Source: Gymnogyps californianus (Eukaryota > Chordata > Aves > Accipitriformes > Cathartidae). Taken from it: a stretch of DNA of 64,000 nucleotides. The stretch covers positions 15,561,698 to 15,625,697 of the forward strand of contig NC_059485.1 of NCBI RefSeq assembly GCF_018139145.2, given 5' to 3'. Positions 1 to 12,645 of the stretch are shown here, piece by piece (the first letter of the stretch is position 1; each line of letters begins with the position of its first letter). Position numbers and translations under genes: made by a program. The notes beneath the pieces were generated by a model, which worked only from the letters and a program-made list of their open reading frames with translations, did not search any database and was not told where the DNA came from.

Positions 1-1715
1 AGAAGACTATGACACAAAGCATATTGACCAGAGTTGTGGGAAGAACTCAGCATGAAGAAGGGGCATCAAAACCTGAAAAGTGGGTTTCTCAACCTATTAC
101 ACTTTACTGAACTGTTATTTTTGTATATATAGTATATTTAAATGTACAATGTATGGCTTTAAGTAAGGTTTATTAAACTCCATTACAAGCATAAACTTTA
201 AGACAGGATTGAAACATCACAAAAAACCAAACTTATTTCAATACAGTGTAGCCAGCTCATGACAAAAATATGATGCCTGCTTTATAGTACGTTTGCTTTT
301 TCTAGTTGTGTCTTGAGGAAAATATAATTGCTTGCTCACTCCTTTTTTCACATTAGTGATGGTAGCTTAAAAAAATAGAGGTAAGCTTAAGAGGAAACAA
401 CTGCTCAAACTTTTGCCTGTTGTCAAGAGTGCTAACTAGGACTTGATATGTTGCAGATATTTGTGTCTGAACCTCATTGCAACATGCAAGAATAATCAAG
501 CATCTATTTAATATAAGTATGTGTATATACATATACATGTATACACACACATATATTTTGGACTTATGTTTTCTTCAGGAGTCAAACAATAATCTTAAAC
601 CTAATGACACCTAACATGTTCCTTTTTCTCCTAAGGTACTTTGACTCTCATTGAACCTTTGGATTTTTGCCAGCAGACCTGAAGACATGCAGAAGTAATC
701 ATTATCACAAAAATTATAGTCTGAAAGGCATTTATTTCTTCATATTATCCCTTTGTACAACAAGTTACTATCGGAAACTGAGTAAGCCAAATATAGTTCA
801 AGTCAGTAAACTGTAGACAAGTGACCTATTATGATTTTTCTTTTGTTTTCAACTCTGCTTTTCTAGTGAGGGTATTCTTGGAAGCTAATTTTGCTTACAT
901 ACTGCAACTTCAGAGATTTCTATTGGAAAAAAATGACATACAGGTAAGGGACAACTTTTTGTTAAATGTAAGTCCTTCCCCGGCCTCTCACTGAAGCTAG
1001 AAATACTCTCATCAGATTTTAGATCATTGGCTAGAGTTACTTGCTACATAAATCCCAAACTACAAATTTAAGGCTGATAGCTAATAGCAGCTCCTATTAA
1101 AAATGAAAACAAGTATAAAATAAAGAAGTTATGTTTCTTCAACACTATGCCCATTCATCTTAAATGAAGGACTGGTATTATTTCAATGCCAAAGACTTCT
1201 TACCTAAGCCATATACCCATAAAAGATTTAAAAAAATGAAATAATTCAATCAACTAAGATGAATCGAGGTTTCCTGAAAAAAATATTTTTATTCACAGCA
1301 AGATATATTAAAGATGTTTTCATTAGACATATCAAGTTCTCTGTCACTTCTTAAGCAGCATATTTGCAACAACAATCTTTATTATTCTAGTTAGTTTCAT
1401 ATATGAATCAGTACCTCAAATACTCCTTATATTCAAAATACTTTTCATGGGGAACCAGACTGTACTTTGTGGAATGCAACACTCAAAAATTTTCTTTCAA
1501 GTGTGACTTACTGGCAGCCAGTCTCTCACCATGTCTCTCCTCCCATTTGGTGGATAAGGAAATACTATCTCTGCCTACAGGCTGACTTCCTGAGGTTGTT
1601 TGTATATTTACATTCAGGTTTTTTTGGTGAGAGAGTGAGGAAAAAAGCTCAGCTTTTAAAAAGAATTCAAACTTCATTAGCACCAGTGCTCTTCACCTGC
1701 TAGGTATGCCCTAAG
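1..1715. other. AT-rich unique DNA, no gene recognised
   Basis: This stretch is AT-rich with frequent stops in all six frames. The only segment resembling a coding exon is 867-943, listed separately. Short TA/CA-rich runs lie near 510-560. No repeat family was recognised. It is probably intronic or intergenic. Confidence 0.6.
867..943 (+). other. Candidate internal coding exon (unassigned)
   Basis: A long pyrimidine tract ending in TTTTCTAG (859-866) precedes a 77-bp segment that ends in CAG followed by the donor GTAAGG (944-949). One frame, after two leading bases, stays open for 25 codons. It reads like ordinary protein, with a core of LEANFAYILQLQRFLLEKN. Both splice signals fit the vertebrate consensus. 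The segment is short, so an open frame of this length is not significant alone. I could not match it to a named protein, and no partner exon was identified nearby on the plus strand. It could equally be a chance match in intronic sequence. Confidence 0.25.
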
Positions 1716-1720
1716 TCACC

Positions 1721-2311
1721 TGTCCTGGTTTCGGCTGGGACAGAGTTAATTTTCTTTTTAGTAGCTGGTACAGTGCTGTGTTTTGGATTTAGTGTGAGAA
1801 TGATGTTGATAACACACTGATGTTTTAGTTGTTGCTAAGTAGCACTTGTCCTAAGTCAAGGACTTTTCAGCTTCCCATGCTCTGCCAGCAAGCAGGTGTG
1901 CAAGGAGCTGGGAGGGAGCACAGCCGGGGCAGCTGACCCGAACTAGCCAAAGGGATATTCCATACCATGGAACCTCATGCCCAGTATATAAACAGGGGGG
2001 AGTTGGCTGGGAGGTGCGGATCGGGAACTAACTGGGCATTGGTCAGTGAGCAATTGCATTGTGCATCACTGGTTTTTTCCTCCCCCCCCCCCCCCCTTTT
2101 TTTTGTTGCATTCCTTTTCATTACTATTATTATTATATTTCATTTTACTATTGTTAGTATTATATTTTACTTTAGTTATTAAATTGTTCTTATCTCAACC
2201 CACGAGTTTTACTTTTTTTTCCCTTTGCTTTCCTCCTCCTCACCCCACTGAGAGGGGGAGGGGGAAACGGCTGTGTGGTGCTGAGTTGCTGACTGGGGTT
2301 AAACCACGACA
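1721..2311 (+). mobile_element. Solo LTR of an avian ERVL-like endogenous retrovirus
   Basis: This 591-bp element starts TGTCCTGGTTTCGGCTGGGA and ends GGGGTTAAACCACGACA, so it has the TG...CA ends of a retroviral LTR. It is flanked by the perfect 5-bp duplication TCACC (1716-1720 and 2312-2316). The sequence matches what I know as a common LTR family of bird genomes, and a 5-bp duplication suits ERVL-type integration. A TATA box (TATATAAA, 1985-1992) and a polyadenylation signal (ATTAAA, 2178-2183) mark the promoter and R region. A C-run followed by a T-run lies around 2083-2105. No internal viral sequence adjoins it, so it is a solo LTR left by recombination between the two LTRs. The intact duplications suggest a fairly recent insertion. 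Short open frames inside it are not genes. Confidence 0.9.
1985..1992 (+). promoter_or_regulatory. TATA box of the LTR promoter
   Basis: TATATAAA lies about 265 bp into the solo LTR, at the position expected for the U3 core promoter. Whether it still drives transcription cannot be judged from sequence. Confidence 0.6.
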
Positions 2312-2316
2312 TCACC

Positions 2317-5300
2317 TTTTGGAAATAATGGAATGTTCTTTAACATATTTATTGGTTAATCAAAAATGAATCATATCTTTTCATATTACCAAGGACAAGG
2401 GTGGCTCTATCTCACATATTGACCTAAATTAACTAAATACAGAATAAAGTAGCTCCTACCAAATTCTAGTCATAGCTATTACAAACTCTCACTATGATGA
2501 ATATACCTTGTTCATGACCTAACAGTACTCTGATCCCTTCCGCTGTCTATAGAAGATTTTAGTTCGCTATTTTGCCACTATCATTTCCCATTAAAAGCAA
2601 TTTCTAAGAAACCTAAGTTCATAAACATTCATTACTCAATGTGAATTAAAAATGCAGCTTTACCTGGATAAAACAAAAACCACCTTCCTCCCAGCACAGT
2701 TTATCTTACATGGTTGTCTGCAACCAGTAAGGCAAAAGGTACAAATTAAGCCTGCAGCCCAGCTGAAAACAGTTGAGGCCAACCCAGCTGAGACTCTCAA
2801 TGCTGCAATCAGGAATTAAAGAGACAATGTGCCTGGAAGTTAACTGATACCGGCCATAAGGAAAAGATACAGGCTGAAAATCAAATTATATAATTTCTAT
2901 TCTGTGTTTTATCCCTGAACTTCATACAATCACTTCATCTTGTAGTGTTTGGTTTTCAATCTAAAGATATGGAAAGAGAATCTTACAAATCGACCACTGC
3001 ACCATTAGCAATGAAAACTACATATGTATGGTTTCAATATTACTGGATATTGAAGCCAGCAAGAAAGAGTGGTATTGGGTTATCTTTGAAATTATGTAAA
3101 GTCAGATTTGGGTAAAGAAATAGCTATATGTCTTCAAGAGCAGAGACCTGAATTTGGACTTCTGCACAAGGACAAGAAAAAAAAAAGTCAGGGTCCATTG
3201 TTATTTTATTGTTTCTGGTATTCCAAATATTGATTTTAAAATATTGCTTAAATAATTTTTGACACACTTGCTTTAGGTACATTATCAGGTAATAACCTGG
3301 GCTGTAACAACCATTTAATATGTAATACCATACAAAGCCTGACTTCCTGAACAGGATTTTTCTTTACCAATGGGTGAAATCCTCACAAATGCATATACTC
3401 TAATAAAGTACAACTAAGCATACTGACGGGTTACCTAAAGGTGGTCTGAAGTAGAATTCAAGAATCCTCAGTCCAAAGGGGCTAAACCAGTTGGAAGGAG
3501 TTAAAAACGTGAACTGTAAAAATCTGTGCAGTAGGTGAAGAAGAAATAATAGGAGACAATCAATGAGTCTCTTCTAAATCAATAATTTGCAAATTTATTA
3601 GCTGAATAATGAATTGTAATTTGCAACAGGTTTATATTTAAAAACAATAGTAATAGTTCATCACTTCTGCAGAAACAGTTACAGGAGTTGCTTGTGCATC
3701 TGATGTCTATAGAAAGTCTATGATGAAGTCTTTTTGGAAGAAAAGCAGTCAACTAATTTGTTACTAACTGTAACTAAACTCAGAATTAATCTTTGAGTGA
3801 CAGAGTATTTCATGTTAGGGACGTGCATGCATATCTTAACCTTTAATTGCCCAAGCAAAACAAACCAATTTTTCTGAAACAACTAGTATTATAATTCTTT
3901 AAACCAGTGAAGTTACTGGCTTAATCAAATATATGTTTAAATATAAATATTTGAGTATACATCATCTACATCCTAGATATACCTCTTTTAAAGAAAAAAT
4001 GTACACAGAAGCTAAGCTTTAAAAAAAGCATCAAAATGAACCATCTGTCAAATCTCAGAGCAAGAAGGGAAGAAATCAGAATGTTCTTCTCTGGGAGACA
4101 TCTGTGCTACTTTTTATAAGCGCAAAACGACAAAGTGCTGTCATTTTAGTATGTGTATTGCAAACTTCCTAACCGTATGAATTACTTGAGATTAAGAAGT
4201 ACCATTGCTGTAAAGCAAGTGTAAAATCCTATAGATTTGAACAACGCATCAGCCACTTTCTTTAACTTTGTTACATCACAAAAAAGAAGTTAAAAACCAG
4301 CAAAATCTGTTCCTCCTGAAGAATTATTATTTTAGACAAATTATATAATGATAGAATACTTCATAGGATGTTTCATGGGAAAGATGGAAAGAATGAATTA
4401 CAGACATACCCTGCCACTAAGGTAGAAAACCCTCTCATCCATTTCAGTTTAAAACCAACACAATTCCTTTTTTTCTCTAGGTGTCACTGCAAAACAGCCA
4501 ATTAAATTATATTATAAACATTTTTTATGTGGCAGTACAAAAGAAAATTGCCTTTTTTGTCTGTTATGTTGGGTAGCAGCAACAAGGAAACAAAGGAAGG
4601 TTTTATGCAGAACATCAGGAGCAACACAGGACAAACACAACTTTTAAGAGTTGAACAAAGTGCCATAAGGGACACTGCCACATATATTTAATGCTAGAAT
4701 TGCATTAACTGAGATGGTGAAACTATGCTCACCTCTGTGTTCGCAGGCATACAGTTCTGAAAGGTAGTCTTTAAATGTTCCTACTGAAATTTAGTCACCT
4801 TAGTGACCAACTAGTATTAAATTTATGGTTGTATTGAGTACTATGGCTTACCAGATAGAAAAGTGAGACCAAGAGGTACAATTCTTTCAGTGCTAGTTTG
4901 GAGACAACCAATGATTTAGATAACTTGACAGCACGATCTACTGCAAGCGCATAGTATAGAATACATCAGATATGACACCCATTTTACTCCTGAGAAGGCT
5001 CCCTTTCCTCATCCCAATTTTGCTCTGTTTGATCATTCGTATGTTTCAGGGATTTTGAAGTTTAATATGCTAAGCCCTTGGGAAACATATCTACCACCTT
5101 CATCCGATGTTAGCATTATACAAATGTTACTGAACAGAAGTAAAAGAAAACCTCTAGAAAGTAAAAGTACTCATTAGTGGTAGCATGACGCTGCATGACA
5201 TTTTGGCTTTAGGATGCAGTAGAAACCTCCATACACTTTATTTCACATAGCTTCTATAATTCTACATTTAATTTTACTTCTTGAAACGCAAATAGAAATA

Positions 5301-8300
5301 TTGAAATCAATATCCTCAAGTAGCCATTAGTCATGCTAACATAACTAACACCTGTACATGGCTGTGTACTTTATCACATATTTTTCAGTTTGTTATCTTC
5401 CTGCTATCCAAAACCTATTTCCTCTACTTCCCTCTCATCATAACAGAGAATACCAGAAACAAAACAAACAAACAAACAAACCAACCAACCCCAAGAAATA
5501 AGCAAACTCTGCAGGCTAAGAAACTTTAGAAAAGTTATTTGAATTTCTAACATCTTTTCTTTTTCATGTGAAAGTAATGAAATACAAAAGGCAAACAGAA
5601 TTCCTATGTACACATACTACTCCCATGGCCTGTATCAGAAGGAGGAAAGATGAGACTCTGGAAGTTATTCAGGTATTCCCTCAATTGTTTTTGTCTGTCA
5701 TATCAAGAATGGTCAGTAGGTGGAAGCAAATAACCTTGTAAAATCTTGTTCAACTTCCCTATGAAAGAAATCTATTGCAGTGACCAGGTTGGTCAGGTAT
5801 GTTACACGTATCCTTGGCATCCCAACAACTGCTAACACAAATTATGTCTTTTCTTCACAACACTGGTTTCCAATTTAATAAAAAGCCTGTAGATTTAGAA
5901 ATAAAAGGGTTGGTTCTTTTCCAGGTTTAAAATTTTTAAAAGTGAAACGGATTCCTTTTAATGACTAAAGCATATATAAAGGTAACCTGATGTTAAACAA
6001 AACAAGAATATATATATAGATATATGAAATTAAAAACTACACAGTCAAATTCTAGGTTACTGATTTTTCTGGATATTTTTATTAAGTGCTTAAATATATC
6101 AAAGCCCTGAATTATTGAGGAAAATACTTAATCTTTTTCACTATCCATTAAATATTATATTTCATTATTGCTGCTAACAAACAGGCTGCCAGCAGAAGAA
6201 TTCATTTGAATTTCATATTAGTTCTATTTTATCCATCCCAGAGAACAAATTAACCACACAGTAATACTTACTGAAGAAGAAAATAAATGAAAAATGAAAC
6301 CTTAGAATGTGACATTCAAGTCTTTACTAAGTTTGACCCCAGCAACTGAAGGACGTGTGCAGAAGCCTCATCAAATTAAGAAACCAATTCCAGGATTTCA
6401 ATGGCTTCAACAGTTGCAATGTCAAAGATGTAAGAAAAGAGCTTTATTTATGAAAGCAATAGCTTCATCTCTATTTACTAACATTTCTGGACCAACAGAG
6501 GTTTGTGTCTACAAGCTACAAGCACCAACCAGGAGAAGACTGGGTCATCTGCATCTTTTTCTGTTGCCTCAGGGCAGCCTCAGGGCTGTTTGTCTAGAGT
6601 CAAAAAGGATATCCATCTGATCAGGGATTTAAAATCAAGCTTCTCAAGACTTTGGGGAGCTTACTTGTCTTGTTTCTAGCTAAAAGTAGACAGACTTTAA
6701 AAGGAAGGTTTACAAGACTCTTGGAAACTGAACTGACAAATTTTATAAAAAAAAAAAAAATTGCTGCTTGTAAAAATACTGCTGTATTTTTAATGTAGAT
6801 TTGAAGGGACTCTTGTGTGTGCCCTCCCACACATCCACCCACCATCCGGCTGTGTAAGTGGATACCCAATCTCTTCTTTCTTCTGATTCTAGTGTTTTGC
6901 TTATGTTCATTTACAATTTTCAAGGCTATTTACAAGTTTTCAAAGCTGAAAACTTTAGTAATGAAAAAAGTCAAGCTTTTTTTGGAAAAAAAGACTTATT
7001 TGAGGGAACAGGTACTGCTTGCTGATAAAGCTTTACGGACTGGAGTATATGAAACTTTCCCACTTCTTTTCCTCTTCATTCTCTCACCTTTATGAGTTAC
7101 TTGTCCTTTTCTTAAATACACTCTAAATACTTCGAGATGCAAAGACACATCTCTCCACAGCACAGAAAGCAAGCCTTTGTGTGCCTCACAACTCACCTAA
7201 TTTCTCCAAATATATGTTTTCATTAGTCCAATGATGCAAAATTACCTGAGTGTAAATCTTCTGCCTATGTCCTTAGATCATCACAACTGCACAAAACAAC
7301 ATAAAAAATATGTAGCATTTTCAGAAAAGATGTATATAATTTTAAGACATGAATCTATCATGTAGAAGTATCTAGCTGTATCTATAGGAATTTGCTGTTG
7401 AAGCCTAGAAAAATACCAGGTTAAGACTTAATTTGGGAGCTAGGAAATATTTAATTTTCAAAGATGGCAATACAAACCTACGCTAAAGTTATCAGCTTGA
7501 ACAGCACAAAAACATTTAAGTTTCCTATATATAACATCATTTTGATCTACAGGTCAAATCTGAAACTCCTTTTCTATATGGCCCTCTATTTTCAAGGCTG
7601 AAAGTTGCCATGTGCAATTCAAAGAGCAATACAGTTGCATCTGAATCCATCTCAGTTCAGATGCAAACTGGGAAAATACATGCAAATTCACTTTTCTAGT
7701 TAGCGTGCAATTTTCCAAAGAATCCTTTGAAAATCTCATTACACCTCATTTTTAACTAATTTGGAAAAAAAGTGTCACTTCAGGAGCAAAGTCATGTTAA
7801 CCACCATCACAAGAATTTTCAAAACTGTAAATTTTAACAGTTTTAAACTGTTAAAACTGAATTTTTAAACTGTAAACGCTATTTATCTAATAATATCCCC
7901 TTAGCTGTCAAGTAGATCAACAGCCACATAAATATTAGTTTATTTTAAGCCACTGAAATCTAGGTGATCAATACATATTCCTGACAAATCCAAAATAAGA
8001 GTTGTTGACAAAGCTGCCAGTGTGGTTTCAACACAGACTACACACTAGGTAAGCTGGGTAAGATGGCAACTGGCAATATATACCCAAAGTGCGGATGCAA
8101 CTTTCATAGAAAGCAATCTAATTTGACAGTTTATGTTTTCAGATTAACAACAGCATAAGAGGACAACTGTATTCCTGGAGAAATTTATCTTTTTTAGCCT
8201 GGTTTCCTAAAGGAAACAAGTATATAAAATTACTTTGTACCTCAAGAACCTCAACATCTTTAGAATGTATTTATTAAGTTCAGCCACATTTGACAGGGAA

Positions 8301-9004
8301 ATAGAAGCCCCAAGAGTTATTATGTTCCTGTATTTTTCATAAATTAGTGGCTGAGTAAAAGGAAAAGACCAAACATTACTTGCAAAACCAGCCACTACAC
8401 CAGCTGTTAAAAGACCTCAGAGAGCTGAGGATGCTGAGATGGGGACGACTCACTACATGAAGTCAAGATACTAAAGTGGCCGCTAGGAAGGAGCCCATGT
8501 TTTTCGAGTGAGGACTGTGAGGACACAGGGTACAAATCTGTAATAAAACTATTTCAGTTAAGTCCACTGTTCACAGACATAACTTGCTTCAGGATTGAAG
8601 AAGATTTTTGTTGAAGTTTCTAACAGAGTTCATTCATTTTTGGGCTACCTACTGACAAAAAGTAAACAAATTTTAACTGAGATAGTGAATTTTCAAGCTT
8701 ACACAGTGACAGGAAAGAAATTTCTTAATGAAAGAAGGTGTATGATGACTGCAGTATTAAGAAAGTAGGTGCCCATGAAAATTAAGGCTCTGTGAAAATG
8801 TATTTTCTTTGATATTACACTAAACTTTTGATTCAGTCACAAAAGATTGAGTTTTATGCTTTTAATATATATTCATAAAATATGGCTATTTCCAAGCAGT
8901 AAAACCAGTTACATTCATAATAAACTGGTTATGTATTCACTATGGTTTTTTGAGCAAAAAAGCAAAACAGAACTTCATATTGGAATCAAGGCTTCACTAC
9001 ATAA
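2317..9004. other. AT-rich unique DNA, no gene recognised
   Basis: There is no convincing exon and no recognised transposon. It contains an (AAAC)n-like simple repeat near 5459-5490, a poly(A) run near 6747-6760, and a small perfect hairpin at 7832-7856. Open frames of 60-103 codons occur on both strands but match nothing I know and fit chance expectation. Probably intronic or intergenic. Confidence 0.6.
7832..7856. repeat. Perfect AT-rich hairpin
   Basis: The arms TTTTAACAG (7832-7840) and CTGTTAAAA (7848-7856) are exact inverted complements separated by seven bases. Related CTGTAAA and TTTAAAC words surround it. It may be only a chance palindrome in AT-rich DNA. Confidence 0.5.
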
Positions 9005-9119
9005 ACAACCCACAAGTATTCTCACTTCTACCATTCCGATTCTCTCCCCCATCCCACTGAGGGGGAGTGAGCAAGCAGCTGGGTGGTGCTTAGCTGCCTA
9101 CTGGGGTTAATCCACAACA
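9005..9119 (+). mobile_element. 3' remnant of an ERVL-like LTR
   Basis: About 115 bp aligns by eye with the last part of the 1721-2311 LTR. It has the same CAACCCACAAG, then TCCCCCATCCCACTGA, then GGGGTTAATCCACAACA order, in the same orientation. The U3 region and promoter are missing, so this is a truncated copy. I could not define a target-site duplication because the 5' end is lost. The ATCCCACTGAGGGGGAGTGAG stretch resembles the commoner avian subfamily slightly more than the nearby complete copy does. Confidence 0.8.
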
Positions 9120-12100
9120 ATGAGAAATTTATTATTTTTCAGCTTCTACCTATTCACAAGTGTGACAGGTAGTCAGGTCACAAAGTATTTGGTGCTCACT
9201 ACCTGGAAACTTATTTCAACTTCCTGGCATACCTCTGCATCATTACACTAATAGGAACGTGGTAACCAGGCTTGAGTGAAGACTGTAACCAAAGGACTAT
9301 TTTTATCATGAGCAAATTAAAAAGAAGCTCTGATGACGACAGCTGTTGCTTTAACATCCAAGAGAAATAAAGAATTTAGCTAGAGCCTCAGGCGGCAAGC
9401 TTGTATAATTTAGAACGGCCACAGCTTTGAGTTGTTTTCTTATCAACCAATAGTCAGACTTTTTTGTTATTGTTGGCAAGAAGAAAGTGACTGAGATGCG
9501 ATTCCTTCTTCTATGCCCAGCGTAGGGTATATAAGACCAGTTTCCTTTGAAATACCTGCCAAGCTATACTGTGATGAAGACATCAGAACCCATTTCTTTT
9601 CCAAATGTTTTTAGGAACCTCATAGTTAAAAAGACACTGGTCACATAAGAGCCCTGAAAGGCTGCTGAGTAACACTCATTCACATTGCACAAACAAAGAA
9701 GCTGAGACAGCCCATAAGTGAAGCCTGCTAAGGAAAACAAGCAGAGACAAATATCAGTGGCATGGATGTGTTGCTGCTCAAAAATGATCAGCACCCAAGA
9801 TCCCCAGCACATGCTCTTCTCCTGAATGAGGGTGCTGGAATCCAAAATGTTTACTTTTCATTTAAGTGTCTCAGTATCAACATACATGTACTTTTGAAAT
9901 AAGTATACAGAAGATACAGAGGATTGTTCCTTCTACTTTTTCTTGGCTATTTTTCCCCCAAACAGATGCTTCGGCCTATATCAGCACTAAAGTGCTAAGA
10001 ACAGGTTCACTGAGAACAAATGTCCCTGGCATCTTTTTGCAAAAGAATGACTCTGTCTTGGTACTGGTCAAGAGACACATCACACAGTAGCAAAATAAAA
10101 GAAAAGAAAAAAACCAAACCAAAAAAAACCGCAAGGCCCCTTCACCCCACCAAAACCCCTCTCTTCAATTGTGACCATAGATTTGGGGGTTTTGTGTATG
10201 GATTAATGTGCACTGAGGAATTAACCTTCTTTTTAAACAAGGAATATTGATTACTTAGTTGTAATAAATACTTCGTAATGTGTAATAATTCAATGTGTTT
10301 TTTTAAAATTGGAGTGCAGATAATCTCTCCACGTAATACTGTATAGTATGTGAACATATTTCAGTATACAACTGAAATATAATAGCTACTGTATTTGTTT
10401 TAAAACTGATTTCACTGTACATACAGACTGGCAATTTTTTTTCCCCCCATAGGTGTGGATGAAAGATTAATGCATAAAATTAGCTACGGCATTTGGAAGA
10501 GAGAGATGCCAAAATAATCTTAAGACAAAAGGTCAGTGTAACAAGAAGTTAATGTACAAATGGATTTGGATCCATCAAAAAATAAGAAAATTAATTTCTT
10601 CTTCCTTTTCTTAAACTAGTGGAGAAATGAAAGGAACAACCTAGCCATCTAAATGCAATTTTTCTAAGGTTATCATCTTTATTAGTCTCATAATCTGCAA
10701 TTTCTCACTCACTAGACAGGTTAAGTCATCTATTCAATGGAGAAAATCCAGTAGGAATGAGGCATCAAGCATCATACTATGAATTTTAGCAACTGTACAG
10801 GAATAAAACCTCAAATGAACCTCCATAGCTCTCATTTCCCCTCATGTCTAAACACAAAGCTTTTCTACTTAAATACACCAATCATGAGCTGAGCCTTCAG
10901 TTTTAGGCTGCAGGCTCTCTACCATACTGGATAAGGTACGAAAGTTCATCTACCTTAAAACCCTGTCTCGCACTGAGCACCTATACTGTCTCTGGGGCAC
11001 TGATCGCTAAGACCATTCTTTGACTTCTGAAGGACTGAATCAGAGCCCTAGGAATGGAGTAATAAAGAAGTGAGACACTCAGAAAGTAGTCTGTAGCAAA
11101 AGCTTAGGGAAGCTGTATAATGTCTTGTGCACAAACTATGCTTTGTATACACAACACATGTATACACACCAGTACTGTTCCACCTCAGAACCCTGTGTAT
11201 GAAGCCTGATGTATGGTAACTAGGTTCTAAAAACCAGCAGTTGAGGTATACTCTGAGCTAGAAGCTGTTTTCAGGCCATTTAATAACCATGAGATTTTCA
11301 CCTTATAAACTCATCCATTCTGTTTCTGAAACTCGTCATACTTTTGGCCACTGAAATATCCCATTGCAATTCCACACTTTCATTACACATTATATGGAAA
11401 AAGGCACCCTTTTGTTTGGTTTTAATTTGCTAATCAAAATTTGATTGGATGTCAACAGTTCTTCTCACCAGTAAAAAAGTGAATAATTACATCGGTGTTT
11501 AAAATGCTTTAGAGAGGTGTCTCTCTCAAATGTTAGAATTCATACCAACATGTACCTCTCAATCCTAAGGAGGATCCTCCATCTTTTTGGTAGTAACCTT
11601 CAACTATTTGACACCTGATAAAATTTGAATGTTCCAGTTTAATTAATAAAGTACATGATGTGTTGACCCAGAGAAAAAAGGATGCTGTATTTATTTCAAA
11701 CTTCTATTTAAAAGATTACCTTACCAAATCTGATGGCATTATTGTTTAAAAAAAAGATCTGCAGAAAATAAAGGATTGCATATTCTGAAATGCCAACTCA
11801 GCACAGCCAAAGGAATCTGAGGGACACAAAGTACATCAGAGCTTTGATCACCCACCTCCTAACTCCATATTACATTTTCTATATGTTCTTTCTTATATGT
11901 TCTTTCTATAATGTTATAGGCTAAATACGCAACTCTGTGCTTTTTATAAAGTTTTACTTCCAGTTTAATCAAGTTACCCAAGCATGAATACTGAATAGTA
12001 TCTATGCGGCACAATTTAAAACAAAGTAAAATAGAGCCAGTAGATCAGTTTCAAGAGCTAAAAAATTGATTACATCAAAAACAATTTTTGATGAAGCACA

Positions 12101-12605
12101 AATGGCACTGTTCCTGAATTCAGAACATTTCCTTGATCAATTATTTTCAACCCAGGGTAAGTATAACTGCACACATTTCCCTTAAACTAAGAAGTTGTTA
12201 GAATCGCATTATAGCAGAAAAATATATTTCTCCCTCTTTCTGTAGAAACCAGGTTAATACACTTTTATTTGACCTGGTAAATTTTTTAAATTACTTTTTG
12301 GCAAGACCAATTTAAAATTTATGACCTTAATATACTGAAACTTTTCTTTAAAGACTGAACACAAATTCTGAACCTTAGAGAAAAAAATCCACAACTTCTC
12401 TATGGAACCTTAGTTTTAGCAGCTTCGGCTAATCAATCCTACTATAATTTAACCCAAGATGGCTATACAGAACATAGGCTGACAGGTGATATATGCTTCC
12501 TATTTTGCTCTTCATATAACCATTAACAATAACTACAATAGAGCACATGAATGATAAAGACCAGATACTCACTGAACTGTACAATCCAATACTCTTTACC
12601 AAGAC

Positions 12606-12645
12606 GGGGGGTGGGGGTGGGCAGGGGTGGGGTGAGGGGTGGGGG
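12606..12645 (+). repeat. G-rich run with G-quadruplex potential
   Basis: Forty bases on the plus strand contain seven runs of three to six G, separated by one to three bases. This satisfies the standard G-quadruplex motif of four G-runs with short loops several times over. The surrounding DNA is AT-rich, so the run stands out. On the minus strand it is a C-rich tract. No gene start is visible beside it. Confidence 0.8.

Noticed and set aside
1967..2369. Open frames of 71 and 107 codons within and just beyond the first LTR
   Set aside because: They lie across LTR promoter and poly(C)/poly(T) sequence and do not encode retroviral proteins.
4484..4575. Open segment after the acceptor-like TTTCTCTAG
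   Set aside because: No usable donor lies before the stop codon, and the translation resembles AT-rich chance sequence.
12029..12158. Open frame of about 40 codons ending at a GTAAGT donor
   Set aside because: No polypyrimidine tract or clear acceptor precedes it, and this length is common by chance.
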